A stretch of 9,393 nt of DNA from JAQCEJ01 sp046160425 (GCA_046160425.1 JBJXGP010000511.1:1-9393), one strand, 5' to 3'; positions 1-9,200 are shown, numbered from the stretch's first letter. Numbers and translations are program-made. The notes: a model not told the origin generated them from the sequence alone.

Positions 1-3000
1 AACACCGAGCAGTTCGACAAAGTCGATGGGCTACTCAAACCGTGGGTGCAACGATACGGCGAAACTCCGCGGGTCTGGGAAATTCGCACCCGCCATGCCT
101 TGCTGACCTACGAGCGGAATCCCCAGGCGACGCTCGATTACCTTCGGAACCGTTTCGGCATCCAATATCCACATCGAAAAGAAGAGTTGGGTGTCGAGCC
201 GAATTTACCGACGATGTTCGATCCCGAACTCGTGTCTCGAGGAAGCTTCCAACAACAGGCCCTGGCGCGTCACGGAAACTCGTTAAACGGCTTTGAAGAG
301 ACGGCACTCGATTGGCTCATCGCCATTGACCTCAATCCCGATCAACGTCGGCAATTGCTGGCGCGATTGGCCCGTCCCGATTATTCCTCATTGGTCAAAT
401 TGGTGATTGATGACTTGAATCACGCGGATTCCGGCGGATTCGGTTCGCATAACATTCATCGCCTCTTGTTGAAATCACAACTCGACGATGCACTGATTGC
501 CAAGCCCGACCTGCTCAATCAACAAAACTTTGTGCGAGCCTATCTGACGAAACTCCAGCCCGGTCTCGATATCGACTGGCGGCACGATGCCGACGAATTG
601 CGGGGCTATCTGGATCGACTCCAGACGTTCGCCGACAGACTCGATCCGGTTCACAACTCGTTGAAGGCCCACGTTCTCTACCACCGCCTGTTACTCGACC
701 GCAGCCAGGGGAAGTACGATAAGGAACTCTTGCTGGCGTATCTCAAATTACCCCGGCCGGTCGGTTATCTCTCGAAAGCGATGCAGGAATCCAAGGCTCT
801 CCAACAGTTTGCCTGCGACCTGAACTCCAATTACGACGGCACTACTCTGCTTGCACCAATCGGAAATGATGAACCGCTCGTCCGCTCCTATCTGGCTCAT
901 TTCTTCGTGGATGAAAAGAGCACGAAGGATTTCGAACCGTACATCAACGACCTGTACCTGAAATATCTGTTCGCCGAGACGAAAATCGTGAATGGTCTGG
1001 GGGATCCGGAACAATGGGCCTCGCAGTTGCCTCCGGAGCTTTTCCGCCAATTGAAGGACCGGATCGAGCTGGATTTCGATCCGTCGAATAAGACACAGTT
1101 CGCCGCCGATGCGCCGGTCGTCCTCGACATGCAGGTAAAAAATGTGTCGGCGCTGATCGTGAAGGTCTTCGAGATCAACGCTCAAAACTATTACCGGCAG
1201 AACGGCCGGGAAGTCGACACCGACATCAACCTCGACGGGCTGGTGGCCAACGTCGAGCAATCTCATCGGTATGATGAGCCGCCGCTTCGCCGAGTGATGC
1301 GCCGCTTCGAGTTCCCGATGCTCGATAAGCCCGGTATCTACGTAATCGATTTCATCGGCAACGGCCAGAGCAGCCGGGCCTTGATTCGCAAGGGACATCT
1401 CAAGCACCTGGTACGCACAACGCCGGCCGGCCAGGCATTCACGATTCTCGACGAGCAGAGACGGAAGGTGACTAACGCCGCCGTATGGTTTGCCGGACAC
1501 GAATATCAGGCAGAAGAAGACGGAGACATTCTGGTTCCCTTCAGCACCAATCCCGGCCACCAGCCGTTTGTCATCTCCGCACCTGTTCCCAACGCGGACG
1601 GGGCTTCGTATTCCTCACTCGGGTTTTTCCAGCACGAGCCGGAAAGCTATCAGCTCACCACCGGCATCTTTGTCGATCGAGAATCGCTGCTGACCCGCAA
1701 AGCGGCGGATCTCTTGATTCGCCCCGGCCTGAAGGTCAACGGGACTCCCGTTTCACTCAAACTGTTGGAACAGGTCAAACTGACCATTTCGTCCACCGAT
1801 CTCGACGGGGTCTCGTCGTCCATCGAAGTTCCTGACTTCAAGCTCTTCGAAGACCGTGAATCAATCCACGAATTCCAAGTCCCTCAGAGGTTGGCGGCAT
1901 TGACCGTGACCTTGACGGCGAAGATCAAGCAGGTGATCACAGGGCAAATGCTCGACGTCGCCGCTCAAGAGACCTTCACCCTCAACGGCATCGACCGAAC
2001 AGAGAAGGTGGAAGATCTGCACCTTCTGCGGGCCGACGGAAATTATCTGCTGGAACTCCGTGGCCGAACCGGTGAACCCAAGGCCTCTCGTCCCGTATCG
2101 TTCAGCGTCAAGCACCGCGATTTCAAGGATCCCATCAGCGCCACGCTGAAGACCGACCCAAGCGGCAGAATTGCGCTCGGTCAATTGAACGGCATCGATA
2201 CGCTGACGGCTTCCGGGCCGGAAGGAACCAATCACACGTGGACCTTGCTTCACGATCGGCACACGTATCCACAAACCCTCCATGCCAGGTTCGGCGATTC
2301 CATCACGATCCCTTATCTCGGAAAGAACCAGGAGCCGTCGCGAGAAGAACTCTCGCTGCTGGAACTCCGCGGCGGGACATTCAGCTTCGATCGATTCGAA
2401 CATCTCGCGATCAAAGACGGACTGCTGACCATCGAGAATCTGCCCGCTGGCGATTATGACCTGCTCCTTAAGTCTTCCGGTACGCAGATGACGATTCGCG
2501 TAACTGACGGCGAGCAGCTTGGGCGATTCGTCGTGGGACGAATCCGGCAACTGGAAACCAGACCGCTCAAACCGCTACAGATCGAATCGATCGCCGCCGG
2601 CGAAGACAAGCTGAGAATCCAGTTGCGGAACTCCTCGAAGTTTACTCGGGTCCATATTTTTGCCACGCGGTATTTTCCGGAGTACGATGCCTATCGCCAT
2701 CTGAGCAAGGTCCGCGACGTCGAGCCGTATCTCTATCGGCAAAGCCCGGCCTCTTCGGTCTATCTGACAGGACGGAATATCGGCGACGAATACCGTTATA
2801 TCATCGACCGCCGTTACGCGAATAAATATCCCGGCAACATGCTCGAGCGTCCATCGCTTCTCTTGAATCCGTGGGCCGTGCGGGAAACGGAAACAGGCCA
2901 GCAGATTGCTGAAGCCGGCGGAGACTTTGACGCCAAGGGGGACCGAGCCGAAGGGGAAGCCCAGCGAAAGATGGCGGCCGGTGAAATGCCGCCGCCAGCC

Positions 3001-6000
3001 GCCGAGAACTTTGCCGATCTCGATTTCCTCGCATCGGCTTCTGCCGTGCTGGTGAATCTCATCCCCGATGAAAATGGCATCGTGGAAGTCAATCGCGACG
3101 CTTTCGGAGCTCAACAACACATCCATGTGATTGCCGTCGATCCGCTCAACACGACCTATCGCAGCATCACGCTTCCAGAACCTAAGCCGATCTTCGTCGA
3201 CTTGCGTCTCGCGAACAGCCTCGATCCCGAGGCGCATTTTACCCGACAAAAGCAGATCAGCATCGTACTCGGCGGCGACGACTTTACGTTGACTGACATC
3301 ACGACCGCGAAGTTCGAAGTGTACGACAGCCTGTCGCGCGTCTATGGTCTGTATGCCACGCTCAACAAGGATCCGAAGCTGGTGGAGTTCGCCTTCATTC
3401 TCAACTGGCCGAAGTTGAAACCGGAAGAAAAGCGGACGCTCTACTCCAAATATGCCAGCCATGAGTTGAGTTTCTTCATTGCCCGGAAGGATCCCGAATT
3501 CTTTCAGGCCGCGATCAAGCCGTATCTTCAAAACAAGAAGGACAAGACGTTTTTCGATCATTACTTGCTGGAAGACGATCTCTCCGGCTTCGTGGAGCCG
3601 TGGAAGTTCGGGCAATTAAACATCGCCGAACGCATCCTGCTGGCCCGCCGAATCGATGGGGAAGGTCCGAAGACGGCACGGCACGTCGGCGATTTGCAGG
3701 CGTTGTTGCCCCCCGACGTCGACCGGTTCATTCACTTGTTCGACACGGCTTCGCAGCGCAGCGCACTGGAAACGAGCGACCCGCTGGGATTGAAAGTCGC
3801 TATTTTCGATGCGATTGCCACCAACGGCACCGTTTTTGAAAGTGACGGCATGTTAGGGGCGCTCGCCGCAGAAGCGGCCGCTGGTGCTCCCGAGCAGCCG
3901 ATGATGGAAGCCAAAAAGCAGGCCAATCGCCAATTGGAGGGACTCGAAAAGGCTAAAGCCGACTCCCAAGACAAAGAAGGGCGTTCGCAACTCCGTCGCC
4001 GTGCCGCCGGGCTTGATAAGGACGGTGACGGTTCAGACGACGAGAAGTTAAGCGAATTGGATCTAAGCCGTGCAGAAAACCTTTTTGACGACAGCGCCAA
4101 GAAGCGAGAGTCGCTCCGACAGCTTTATCGAAAGCTCGACAAGACCTGGGAGTGGGCCGAGAACAACTATCACCATCTGACCATCGATCAGCAGAACGCC
4201 GGGTTGATCACCGTGAACGCCTTCTGGAAAGATTTCGCAGCGCATGATCCCGCCGCGCCGTTCCTGTCGAAGAATTTCGCCGAAGCATCTCGCAATTTTC
4301 CCGAAATGCTGTTGGCATTGGCGGTCCTCGATCTGCCCTTCGAATCGCCAAAGCACGAGACGAAATTTGACGGCACAAAAATGACGCTCACTCCGGCCGG
4401 CGCCGTCGTGGTCTTTCACGAAGAGATTCAACCCGCCGCCGCCCCGGACGGCGCGGGCAAAGTGCTCGTCAGCCAGAATTTCTTCCGTCACGGCGATCGC
4501 CAGCGGATCGAAAATGGCGAAACCGTCGACAAGTACGTCACCGACGAATTCCTGATTCATACCGTCTACTCCTGTCAGGTGGTGATCACCAACCCGACGT
4601 CGTCGCGGCAGAAGTTGAACGTTCTCGTGCAGATTCCTCGCGGGGCGATTCCCGTGCTCAATAGTCAGGTCACAAAGACGCTGCACCTGAATCTCGAACC
4701 GTATAACACTCAGACTGTGGAATATCACTTCTACTTCCCGGCGGCGGGCCGGTTCGCGCACTTCCCGGTCCATGTGGCCAAGAACGAACAACTGATTGCT
4801 TCCGCCGCGCCGGTCACGTTGATCGTCGTCGAGAAACCAACGAATATCGACAAGGAATCCTGGGACTACGTTTCGCAACACGGCTCGCTGGAAGACGTCG
4901 TCACATTCCTGAATACGCACAACATCGACCAACTGAATCTCGACCGCGTCGCCTGGCGGATGCACGACAAAGATGCGTTCGAAGCCATTCTCCCGCTGTT
5001 GGCTGCCAGACACGTTTATCAGCACACGTGGTGGTCGTATGCGCTCCTGCACAACGCGGTTGCCGCGGCGAACGAATTCCTGCAGCACGCCGACAATATC
5101 GTCAACGAAACCGGAGGCCGGATGAAAAGCACGCTGCTCGAGGTGCAGCCTGTGGCGAGGCGGATGTACGAACATCTCGAATACAAGCCGCTGGTCAACG
5201 CCCGCGCCCATGCTCTGGGAAAACGGCGGACCATCGTTAACGAGCGCATGGCGTGGCAATACCACAGACTCCTCAAGGAACTCGCCTACGAGAGAACGCT
5301 GTCGGATGAAGATCAATTGGCCGCGACTTACTACATGCTGTTGCAAGACCGCATCGAAGAGGCGATCGCCGCGTTCGCTGAGGTCGATCGAGAGCAGATC
5401 GCCGAGAAGATGCAGTTCGATTACTGCGCGGCTTACGTGAAATTCTTCTCCAACGAGCCGGAAGCTGCCCGGCAGATCGCCGAGAAATACGCCGATCATC
5501 CGGTCGACCGCTGGCGAAATGCATTTGCCGCGATTTCGGTCCAGTTGGACGAAGCGACAGGCAAGAATGGCGACGTACTCGATCCCGAAAACCGCGATCA
5601 GCAGCAAGGCCAACTGGCGGCGACCGAGCCGCGTTTCGACTTCACCGTTGAAGCCCGAAAAATCAACTTGAATTACAGCAACCTCTCAGCGGTACAAGTC
5701 AATTTCTACGAAATGGATGTCGAGCTGCTATTCAGCCGCAATCCGTTTGTGCAGCAGGTCGGCGGAAATTTCACGTCGATCAAGCCGAATCAGTCGCTGT
5801 CGGTGGCCTTGAAGAAGGATGAATCGACCCTGACGCTGGAACTCCCCGAAGCCCTGCGGAACAGCAACGTGTTGATCGAAGTGGTCGGCAACGGACAGAC
5901 GCAAACGCAACCCTACTTCTCGAATTCGCTGTCCTTGCAAGTCATCGAGAATTACGGCCAGGTGGCGTTGTCGCATAGCCAGACGAAGAAACCGGTCTCC

Positions 6001-6201
6001 AAGGCCTACGTCAAGGTGTATGCTCAGACCGCTTCCGGAGAAGTGAAGTTCTACAAGGACGGATACACCGATCTCCGCGGCCGGTTCGATTACGCTTCGC
6101 TCAATACCAATGAGCTCGACGTCGCGGAGAAGTTTTCCATCCTGGTGCTCAGTGAAGATTTCGGCGCCATCGTTCGAGAAGCCGCCCCGCCGAAACGTTG
6201 A
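1..6201 (+). CDS. Giant alpha-2-macroglobulin-like multidomain protein, 5' partial
   Basis: The frame is open from base 1 to the TGA at 6199-6201, giving 2066 codons. A GTG at 46 is only an internal codon; the true start and any signal peptide lie upstream. Numbering residues from base 1, I see in order: a helical region (1-360); an MG-like beta module (367-516); further Ig/MG-like beta segments (about 560-850), including a motif like carboxypeptidase-regulatory domains (DGLLTIENLPAGDYDLLLK, 806-824); a mixed region (850-960); an Ala/Glu/Gly-rich linker (961-1003); beta then helical regions (1010-1280); a charged linker with an Asp-rich loop (1281-1355); a helical domain (1360-1450); a beta sandwich (about 1500-1610); a TPR-like solenoid (1619-1850); and a second MG-like module (1880-2036). 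The pattern GxYVIDF, then GQAF, then V-x-x-A-x-V matches MG1/MG2 domains of bacterial alpha-2-macroglobulins, which are protease traps in the periplasm. However, no CxEQ thioester exists, and the only cysteines are 272, 1525 and 1809. Family membership is inferred from fold-like patterns; function is unknown. No frameshift is seen. Confidence 0.85.
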   Translation, partial: NTEQFDKVDGLLKPWVQRYGETPRVWEIRTRHALLTYERNPQATLDYLRNRFGIQYPHRKEELGVEPNLPTMFDPELVSRGSFQQQALARHGNSLNGFEETALDWLIAIDLNPDQRRQLLARLARPDYSSLVKLVIDDLNHADSGGFGSHNIHRLLLKSQLDDALIAKPDLLNQQNFVRAYLTKLQPGLDIDWRHDADELRGYLDRLQTFADRLDPVHNSLKAHVLYHRLLLDRSQGKYDKELLLAYLKLPRPVGYLSKAMQESKALQQFACDLNSNYDGTTLLAPIGNDEPLVRSYLAHFFVDEKSTKDFEPYINDLYLKYLFAETKIVNGLGDPEQWASQLPPELFRQLKDRIELDFDPSNKTQFAADAPVVLDMQVKNVSALIVKVFEINAQNYYRQNGREVDTDINLDGLVANVEQSHRYDEPPLRRVMRRFEFPMLDKPGIYVIDFIGNGQSSRALIRKGHLKHLVRTTPAGQAFTILDEQRRKVTNAAVWFAGHEYQAEEDGDILVPFSTNPGHQPFVISAPVPNADGASYSSLGFFQHEPESYQLTTGIFVDRESLLTRKAADLLIRPGLKVNGTPVSLKLLEQVKLTISSTDLDGVSSSIEVPDFKLFEDRESIHEFQVPQRLAALTVTLTAKIKQVITGQMLDVAAQETFTLNGIDRTEKVEDLHLLRADGNYLLELRGRTGEPKASRPVSFSVKHRDFKDPISATLKTDPSGRIALGQLNGIDTLTASGPEGTNHTWTLLHDRHTYPQTLHARFGDSITIPYLGKNQEPSREELSLLELRGGTFSFDRFEHLAIKDGLLTIENLPAGDYDLLLKSSGTQMTIRVTDGEQLGRFVVGRIRQLETRPLKPLQIESIAAGEDKLRIQLRNSSKFTRVHIFATRYFPEYDAYRHLSKVRDVEPYLYRQSPASSVYLTGRNIGDEYRYIIDRRYANKYPGNMLERPSLLLNPWAVRETETGQQIAEAGGDFDAKGDRAEGEAQRKMAAGEMPPPAAENFADLDFLASASAVLVNLIPDENGIVEVNRDAFGAQQHIHVIAVDPLNTTYRSITLPEPKPIFVDLRLANSLDPEAHFTRQKQISIVLGGDDFTLTDITTAKFEVYDSLSRVYGLYATLNKDPKLVEFAFILNWPKLKPEEKRTLYSKYASHELSFFIARKDPEFFQAAIKPYLQNKKDKTFFDHYLLEDDLSGFVEPWKFGQLNIAERILLARRIDGEGPKTARHVGDLQALLPPDVDRFIHLFDTASQRSALETSDPLGLKVAIFDAIATNGTVFESDGMLGALAAEAAAGAPEQPMMEAKKQANRQLEGLEKAKADSQDKEGRSQLRRRAAGLDKDGDGSDDEKLSELDLSRAENLFDDSAKKRESLRQLYRKLDKTWEWAENNYHHLTIDQQNAGLITVNAFWKDFAAHDPAAPFLSKNFAEASRNFPEMLLALAVLDLPFESPKHETKFDGTKMTLTPAGAVVVFHEEIQPAAAPDGAGKVLVSQNFFRHGDRQRIENGETVDKYVTDEFLIHTVYSCQVVITNPTSSRQKLNVLVQIPRGAIPVLNSQVTKTLHLNLEPYNTQTVEYHFYFPAAGRFAHFPVHVAKNEQLIASAAPVTLIVVEKPTNIDKESWDYVSQHGSLEDVVTFLNTHNIDQLNLDRVAWRMHDKDAFEAILPLLAARHVYQHTWWSYALLHNAVAAANEFLQHADNIVNETGGRMKSTLLEVQPVARRMYEHLEYKPLVNARAHALGKRRTIVNERMAWQYHRLLKELAYERTLSDEDQLAATYYMLLQDRIEEAIAAFAEVDREQIAEKMQFDYCAAYVKFFSNEPEAARQIAEKYADHPVDRWRNAFAAISVQLDEATGKNGDVLDPENRDQQQGQLAATEPRFDFTVEARKINLNYSNLSAVQVNFYEMDVELLFSRNPFVQQVGGNFTSIKPNQSLSVALKKDESTLTLELPEALRNSNVLIEVVGNGQTQTQPYFSNSLSLQVIENYGQVALSHSQTKKPVSKAYVKVYAQTASGEVKFYKDGYTDLRGRFDYASLNTNELDVAEKFSILVLSEDFGAIVREAAPPKR
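1099..1548 (+). other. N-proximal MG-like beta module of the giant protein
   Basis: Protein segment, residues about 367-516. Key stretches are NVSALIVKVFEIN (381-393), FEFP (436-439), IDFIGNGQ (449-456), GQAF (477-480) and KVTNAAVWF (489-497). In bacterial alpha-2-macroglobulins an MG1-type domain with a 'Nv..l.v.vy' strand and a 'pGvYvv' strand is followed by an MG2 domain whose 'GkPv.nA.V' strand opens a new beta sandwich; the same order is seen here. The module is matched in near-identical register by residues 1880-2036 of the same protein. The assignment to the MG fold is inference; the duplication is visible directly. Confidence 0.55.
2881..3009 (+). other. Low-complexity Ala/Glu/Gly linker in the giant protein
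   Basis: Residues 961-1003 are rich in Ala, Glu, Gly, Asp and Lys/Arg, end in a Pro run (MPPPAAENF) and have almost no aliphatic residues. They sit directly after the pattern PGNMLERPSLLLNPW (944-958) and before a beta-rich stretch. This looks like an exposed, flexible connector. In true alpha-2-macroglobulins an exposed bait segment is where proteases cut; whether this linker has such a role cannot be told from the sequence. Confidence 0.5.
3841..4065 (+). other. Charged linker with Asp-rich calcium-type loop
   Basis: Residues 1281-1355 begin Ala-rich, pass through a Lys/Glu/Gln-rich stretch likely to be helical or coiled (about 1303-1335), and end with LDKDGDGSDDEKL. Within it, residues 1339-1347 fit the DxDxDGxxD pattern of thrombospondin type 3 repeats, which bind calcium. 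It is not a full EF-hand, because position 12 of the loop is Leu instead of Glu. There is a single copy, so calcium binding is only a possibility. The segment separates two globular helical regions. Confidence 0.5.
4855..5550 (+). other. TPR-like alpha-solenoid of the giant protein
   Basis: Residues about 1619-1850 are almost entirely amphipathic helices. The clearest helical-hairpin units are ATYYMLLQDRIEEAIAAF (1775-1792) and the segment FDYCAAYVKFFSNEPEAARQ (1806-1825), which have the alternating small/large pattern and the A-x-x-A/E turn spacing of TPR repeats. A conserved-looking tail follows (YADHPVDRWRNAF, 1830-1842). Such solenoids usually serve as protein-binding platforms. The partner is unknown, and the repeats are too diverged to count with certainty by eye. 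Confidence 0.5.
5638..6108 (+). other. C-terminal MG-like module, second copy
   Basis: Residues about 1880-2036 repeat the module at 367-516. NLSAVQVNFYEMD (1894-1906) matches 381-393; LELP (1946-1949) matches FEFP at 436; VVGNGQ (1961-1966) matches FIGNGQ at 451-456; GQVAL (1986-1990) matches GQAF at 477; PVSKAYVKV (1998-2006) matches KVTNAAVWF at 489. Anchor spacings agree to within three residues over more than 100. The copy ends with a TDLRGRFDY strand (2023-2031), typical of MG2 or carboxypeptidase-regulatory-like domains, and the protein stops about 30 residues later. Confidence 0.55.
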
Positions 6202-6211
6202 GCACTTCAAA
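6202..6211. other. 10-bp gap between convergent genes
   Basis: The plus-strand TGA ends at 6201 and the minus-strand TGA occupies 6212-6214, so only 10 bases separate the two coding regions. There is no room here for a free-standing terminator, and I see no GC-rich hairpin followed by a T run on either strand. The best inverted repeat nearby is the 6-bp pair at 6205-6210 and 6242-6247 with a loop of about 31 bases, too weak to call. Confidence 0.8.
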
Positions 6212-9200
6212 TCAATCCACGTACAAAAACTCGTTTGAGCATTGAAGCATGTGGACGAAATTTTCGAATGCTCGTTTTGCAGGAGGGGTGGGCGGGCCAC
6301 TTGATTCAGGAGCGGCCGCGGGAGAAGTCGCGTAAAGTTTCTCGAGTTGATCGAGGTACGCGATCCCGTCGGCAATTTCTGTTTCGCGCGGTGCTCGGGC
6401 AAATGCCAGCCAATAGGCGGTCTCAATCTTATTGGTCAACGTGGCGTTTTCGCCGGCGAGTTTCTCGACGTGCGCCGCTAAAAGCACTGCGCTTCCCGCC
6501 AGGAATTCGCTGTTGATCATCGTCAACGATTGCAGCGGAGTCGCCGACGCCGATCGCTGCGTGCAATTGACGTCGATCACCGGGTAATCGAACACCCGCA
6601 AAAACGTCACCGGATTCGATCTTCGAGCGACCAGGTACACGCTGCGCCGCGACGCCGCATCCGTACCGTCACCGGGGACCGATTGAAGTCCCGACTGAGA
6701 AGTCGTCAACATGACGGGCGTGCCCCCCATCGTGTAATCGGCTGTTCCACTGATGGCGATCACAGAGTCCCGTAGCGATTCGGCATCCAGCCTTCGCAAA
6801 TTCATCCGCCACAGCCATCGGTTTCCCGGATCGACAGATTGAGCATCTCGACCATTCGCCGCGATCGCGTTCGATTCCGGCGGACGAGCGGACGACTGGC
6901 GATAGACCGTCGAGAGCATCATGAGTCGGTGAAGGCGCTTGGCGCTCCATCCGTGACGAATGAATTCGACGGCCAGCCAGTCCAGCAGTTCCGGATGAGT
7001 CGGCTGGGCACCGGTTTTTCCAAAGTTCCCGGGCGTCGCGACGATGCCTGACCCAAAATGATGTTGCCACATGCGGTTGACGATGACTCGGGCCGTCAGC
7101 GGATGCTCAGGACCGGTCAACCACTCGGCGAACGCCAGTCGCAGCCCGGATGTTTCACCATGTACGTTGGACGATGGAATGGCGTCGGCCTTGCCGGGGG
7201 AACTCAGAATCGACAGAAAGCCGGGCGACACTTTCGGGCCGGGAAATTCGATGTCGCCGCGGTGCAGCAAGCGAATCGTAGGAGCCTTGCCGACATCCCA
7301 CAATGCCTGTACCTGATGAATTTGAAGTGACGCAAGTTGTCGGTCGCTCGCGGCGACTTCTTGTTGCATGTCCGATAATTTCTTGCGATCGGCTTCACTG
7401 AGCGTTGCATCGACTTCGGCATCGGTCACGGCGAGCAGCGTGGCGAATTTCTCAGCCAAATACTTCTGAACTTCGGTCCGCGTTTTCTCGTCGGCGGCGA
7501 CAGCCGCTTTCGCGTCGGCGCGAATCGGCTCAGGCAGTTGTAACAGTTTCTGCTCAAGCAGCCGCTGCTTGTAGGGATCGCGGAGATCGCCGACCTGCTT
7601 CTTGAAGCCGTTCAACTTGACCGTCGCTTCGTCGCGTTGCCGATTGATTTCATCCTGTTCGACTTTCGAGACATGAAACAAATGGCGGCGTGCTGGGGGA
7701 AGCCATTGGGAGGGATTATACGCGGCGGTGAAGAGCGACAGAAATCGATAGTAGTCCGTCTGCGGGATCGGGTCGAACTTGTGGCTGTGGCATCGAGCGC
7801 AGGCCAACGTCATCCCCATCGTGCTGGTCGAAACGCGTTCCATCAATTTGAACATGGCCTCGTAACGATCGAAAGGCAAATCCGAGATATCCTCGTCGGT
7901 CGCATCCAAAACGTTGCGGAGGAACCCGGTGGCGACGAGCTTTTCCAAAATCTCAGGCGTGTATTGGGGAGCGTTCCGCCAATCGACTAATTCATCCCCC
8001 GCGATTTGTTCGATCAGGAATCGATCCCAGGGAGTGTCGTTGTTGGTCGCAGCAATGACATAGTCGCGATATCTCCAATAGCCATCCGACAAATTCACGC
8101 TGTTGGGATCGAAATCCTTATCGGTCGTATCGACGTAGCCGACGACGTCAAGCCAATGCCGCCCCCACCGTTCGCCATACCGAGGCGAACCGAGCAACTC
8201 GTCGATCAGCCGTTCGTAGGCATCGGGGCGCTCGTCCGCCAGATATGCACGAGCTTGCTCGGGGGTAGGGGGCAAACCGGTCAAATCGAAATAAGCCCGG
8301 CGGAGCAGCGTTTGCCGGGAGGCATCCGGCGAAAACGTCAAGCCTTCGGTTTCAAGTTTGGCTAACACGAATCGATCGATGGGCGTGCGAATTCTCTCGG
8401 TTGCCATCACATCCGGCGGCTGGATGGCTTTGGGCTTCTGATAAGCCCAGAACTGCCGATCCTCTTCGGTGATTTCATCGGCGGCGGAAATGGTATTCGT
8501 GGCATCATCGCGATCGATGTCGACAAAATCAGCGAACCGGCCCTGATCGATCCAGCGAGTGATGCTCCCGATTTGATCGGGAGTCAAAGGTTCGCCGGCA
8601 TCGGGTGGCGGCATCGCCTTGCTGGAAATCTTGCGAACCAGGACGCTCTTGTCGGAAAACCCTTCGACAATCACCGGCCCTCGTTTGCTCCCTCGCAACA
8701 GCGATGCCAGGCTTCGGAGATCAAGATCTGCTTCCGGAGTCTCTTTCCCGTGGCATTCGACGCAGCGCTCATGCAGAATCGGCAGGATCTCTTTCTCGAA
8801 TCGATCCAATTGAGCCTGCACGTCGACTGGTAATTCCGTCGGCTCATTGGACGGCGCCCCGGCCAGAATCCACTTGCGCACGATCTCAATTTCGGCGTCC
8901 GAAAGTTTCAATTTGAAGATTGCCAACGGCATCTCACGCTTGGAAACTTTCTCCCACAGCAGGCTTTTCTCCAGCGATCCTTTTACGATGACCGGCCCGT
9001 TCTGGCTCCCCTTCAAAGTCTGCCGCGCGGTTCGCAGATCGAGACCCAATTGCGGAGAACTCTTGCCGTGGCAGTTGAAGCAGTAGCGAGTGAAGATCGG
9101 GAGGACATCCTTCTCGAAGACGGGCGCATCCTCTTCACACGCCGCTTCGGATGACCAACACAGTGTCAACGCGACGGACATCAAAAGCAAGTGATGAAGA

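Noticed and set aside
46..48. GTG at 46 as the start of the giant gene
   Set aside because: The frame is open back to base 1 and the first 15 codons read as normal helical protein, so the GTG is most likely internal Val16 of the visible part. No ribosome-binding site stands out before it.
748..1560. 270-codon minus-strand open frame
   Set aside because: It is also in antisense codon register and lies opposite the MG-like module, whose conserved pattern is clearly on the plus strand.
2575..3615. 346-codon minus-strand open frame
   Set aside because: It has the same antisense register as 4063-5613. The sense strand has a coherent domain-rich protein throughout, so this is a shadow.
4015..4050. 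EF-hand or dockerin repeat
   Set aside because: Loop position 12 is Leu instead of Glu/Asp, there is only one copy, and the flanking helices of a dockerin are not evident. A thrombospondin-3-like loop is the better description.
4063..5613. 516-codon open frame on the minus strand inside the giant gene
   Set aside because: It lies in exact codon-on-codon register opposite the sense frame. In that register only sense TTA, CTA and TCA make stops, and these codons are rare in this gene, so long antisense frames are expected. The translation is Arg/Val/His-rich with no recognisable domain.
6205..6247. Inverted repeat CTTCAA / TTGAAG as a bidirectional terminator
   Set aside because: It is only 6 bp, AT-rich, with a loop of about 31 bases and no T run.
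7637..8365. Two plus-strand open frames of about 118 codons opposite the haem protein gene
   Set aside because: They lie antisense to the well-conserved DUF1549 region, including the CARCHSHKFDPI motif, and their translations resemble no protein I know.
9138..9159. Lipoprotein signal (Cys near residues 28 or 35 of the haem protein)
   Set aside because: LTLC and EAAC do not fit the usual lipobox, which needs a Leu-type residue at -3 and a small residue at -1. Cleavage by signal peptidase I after SEA is the simpler reading.
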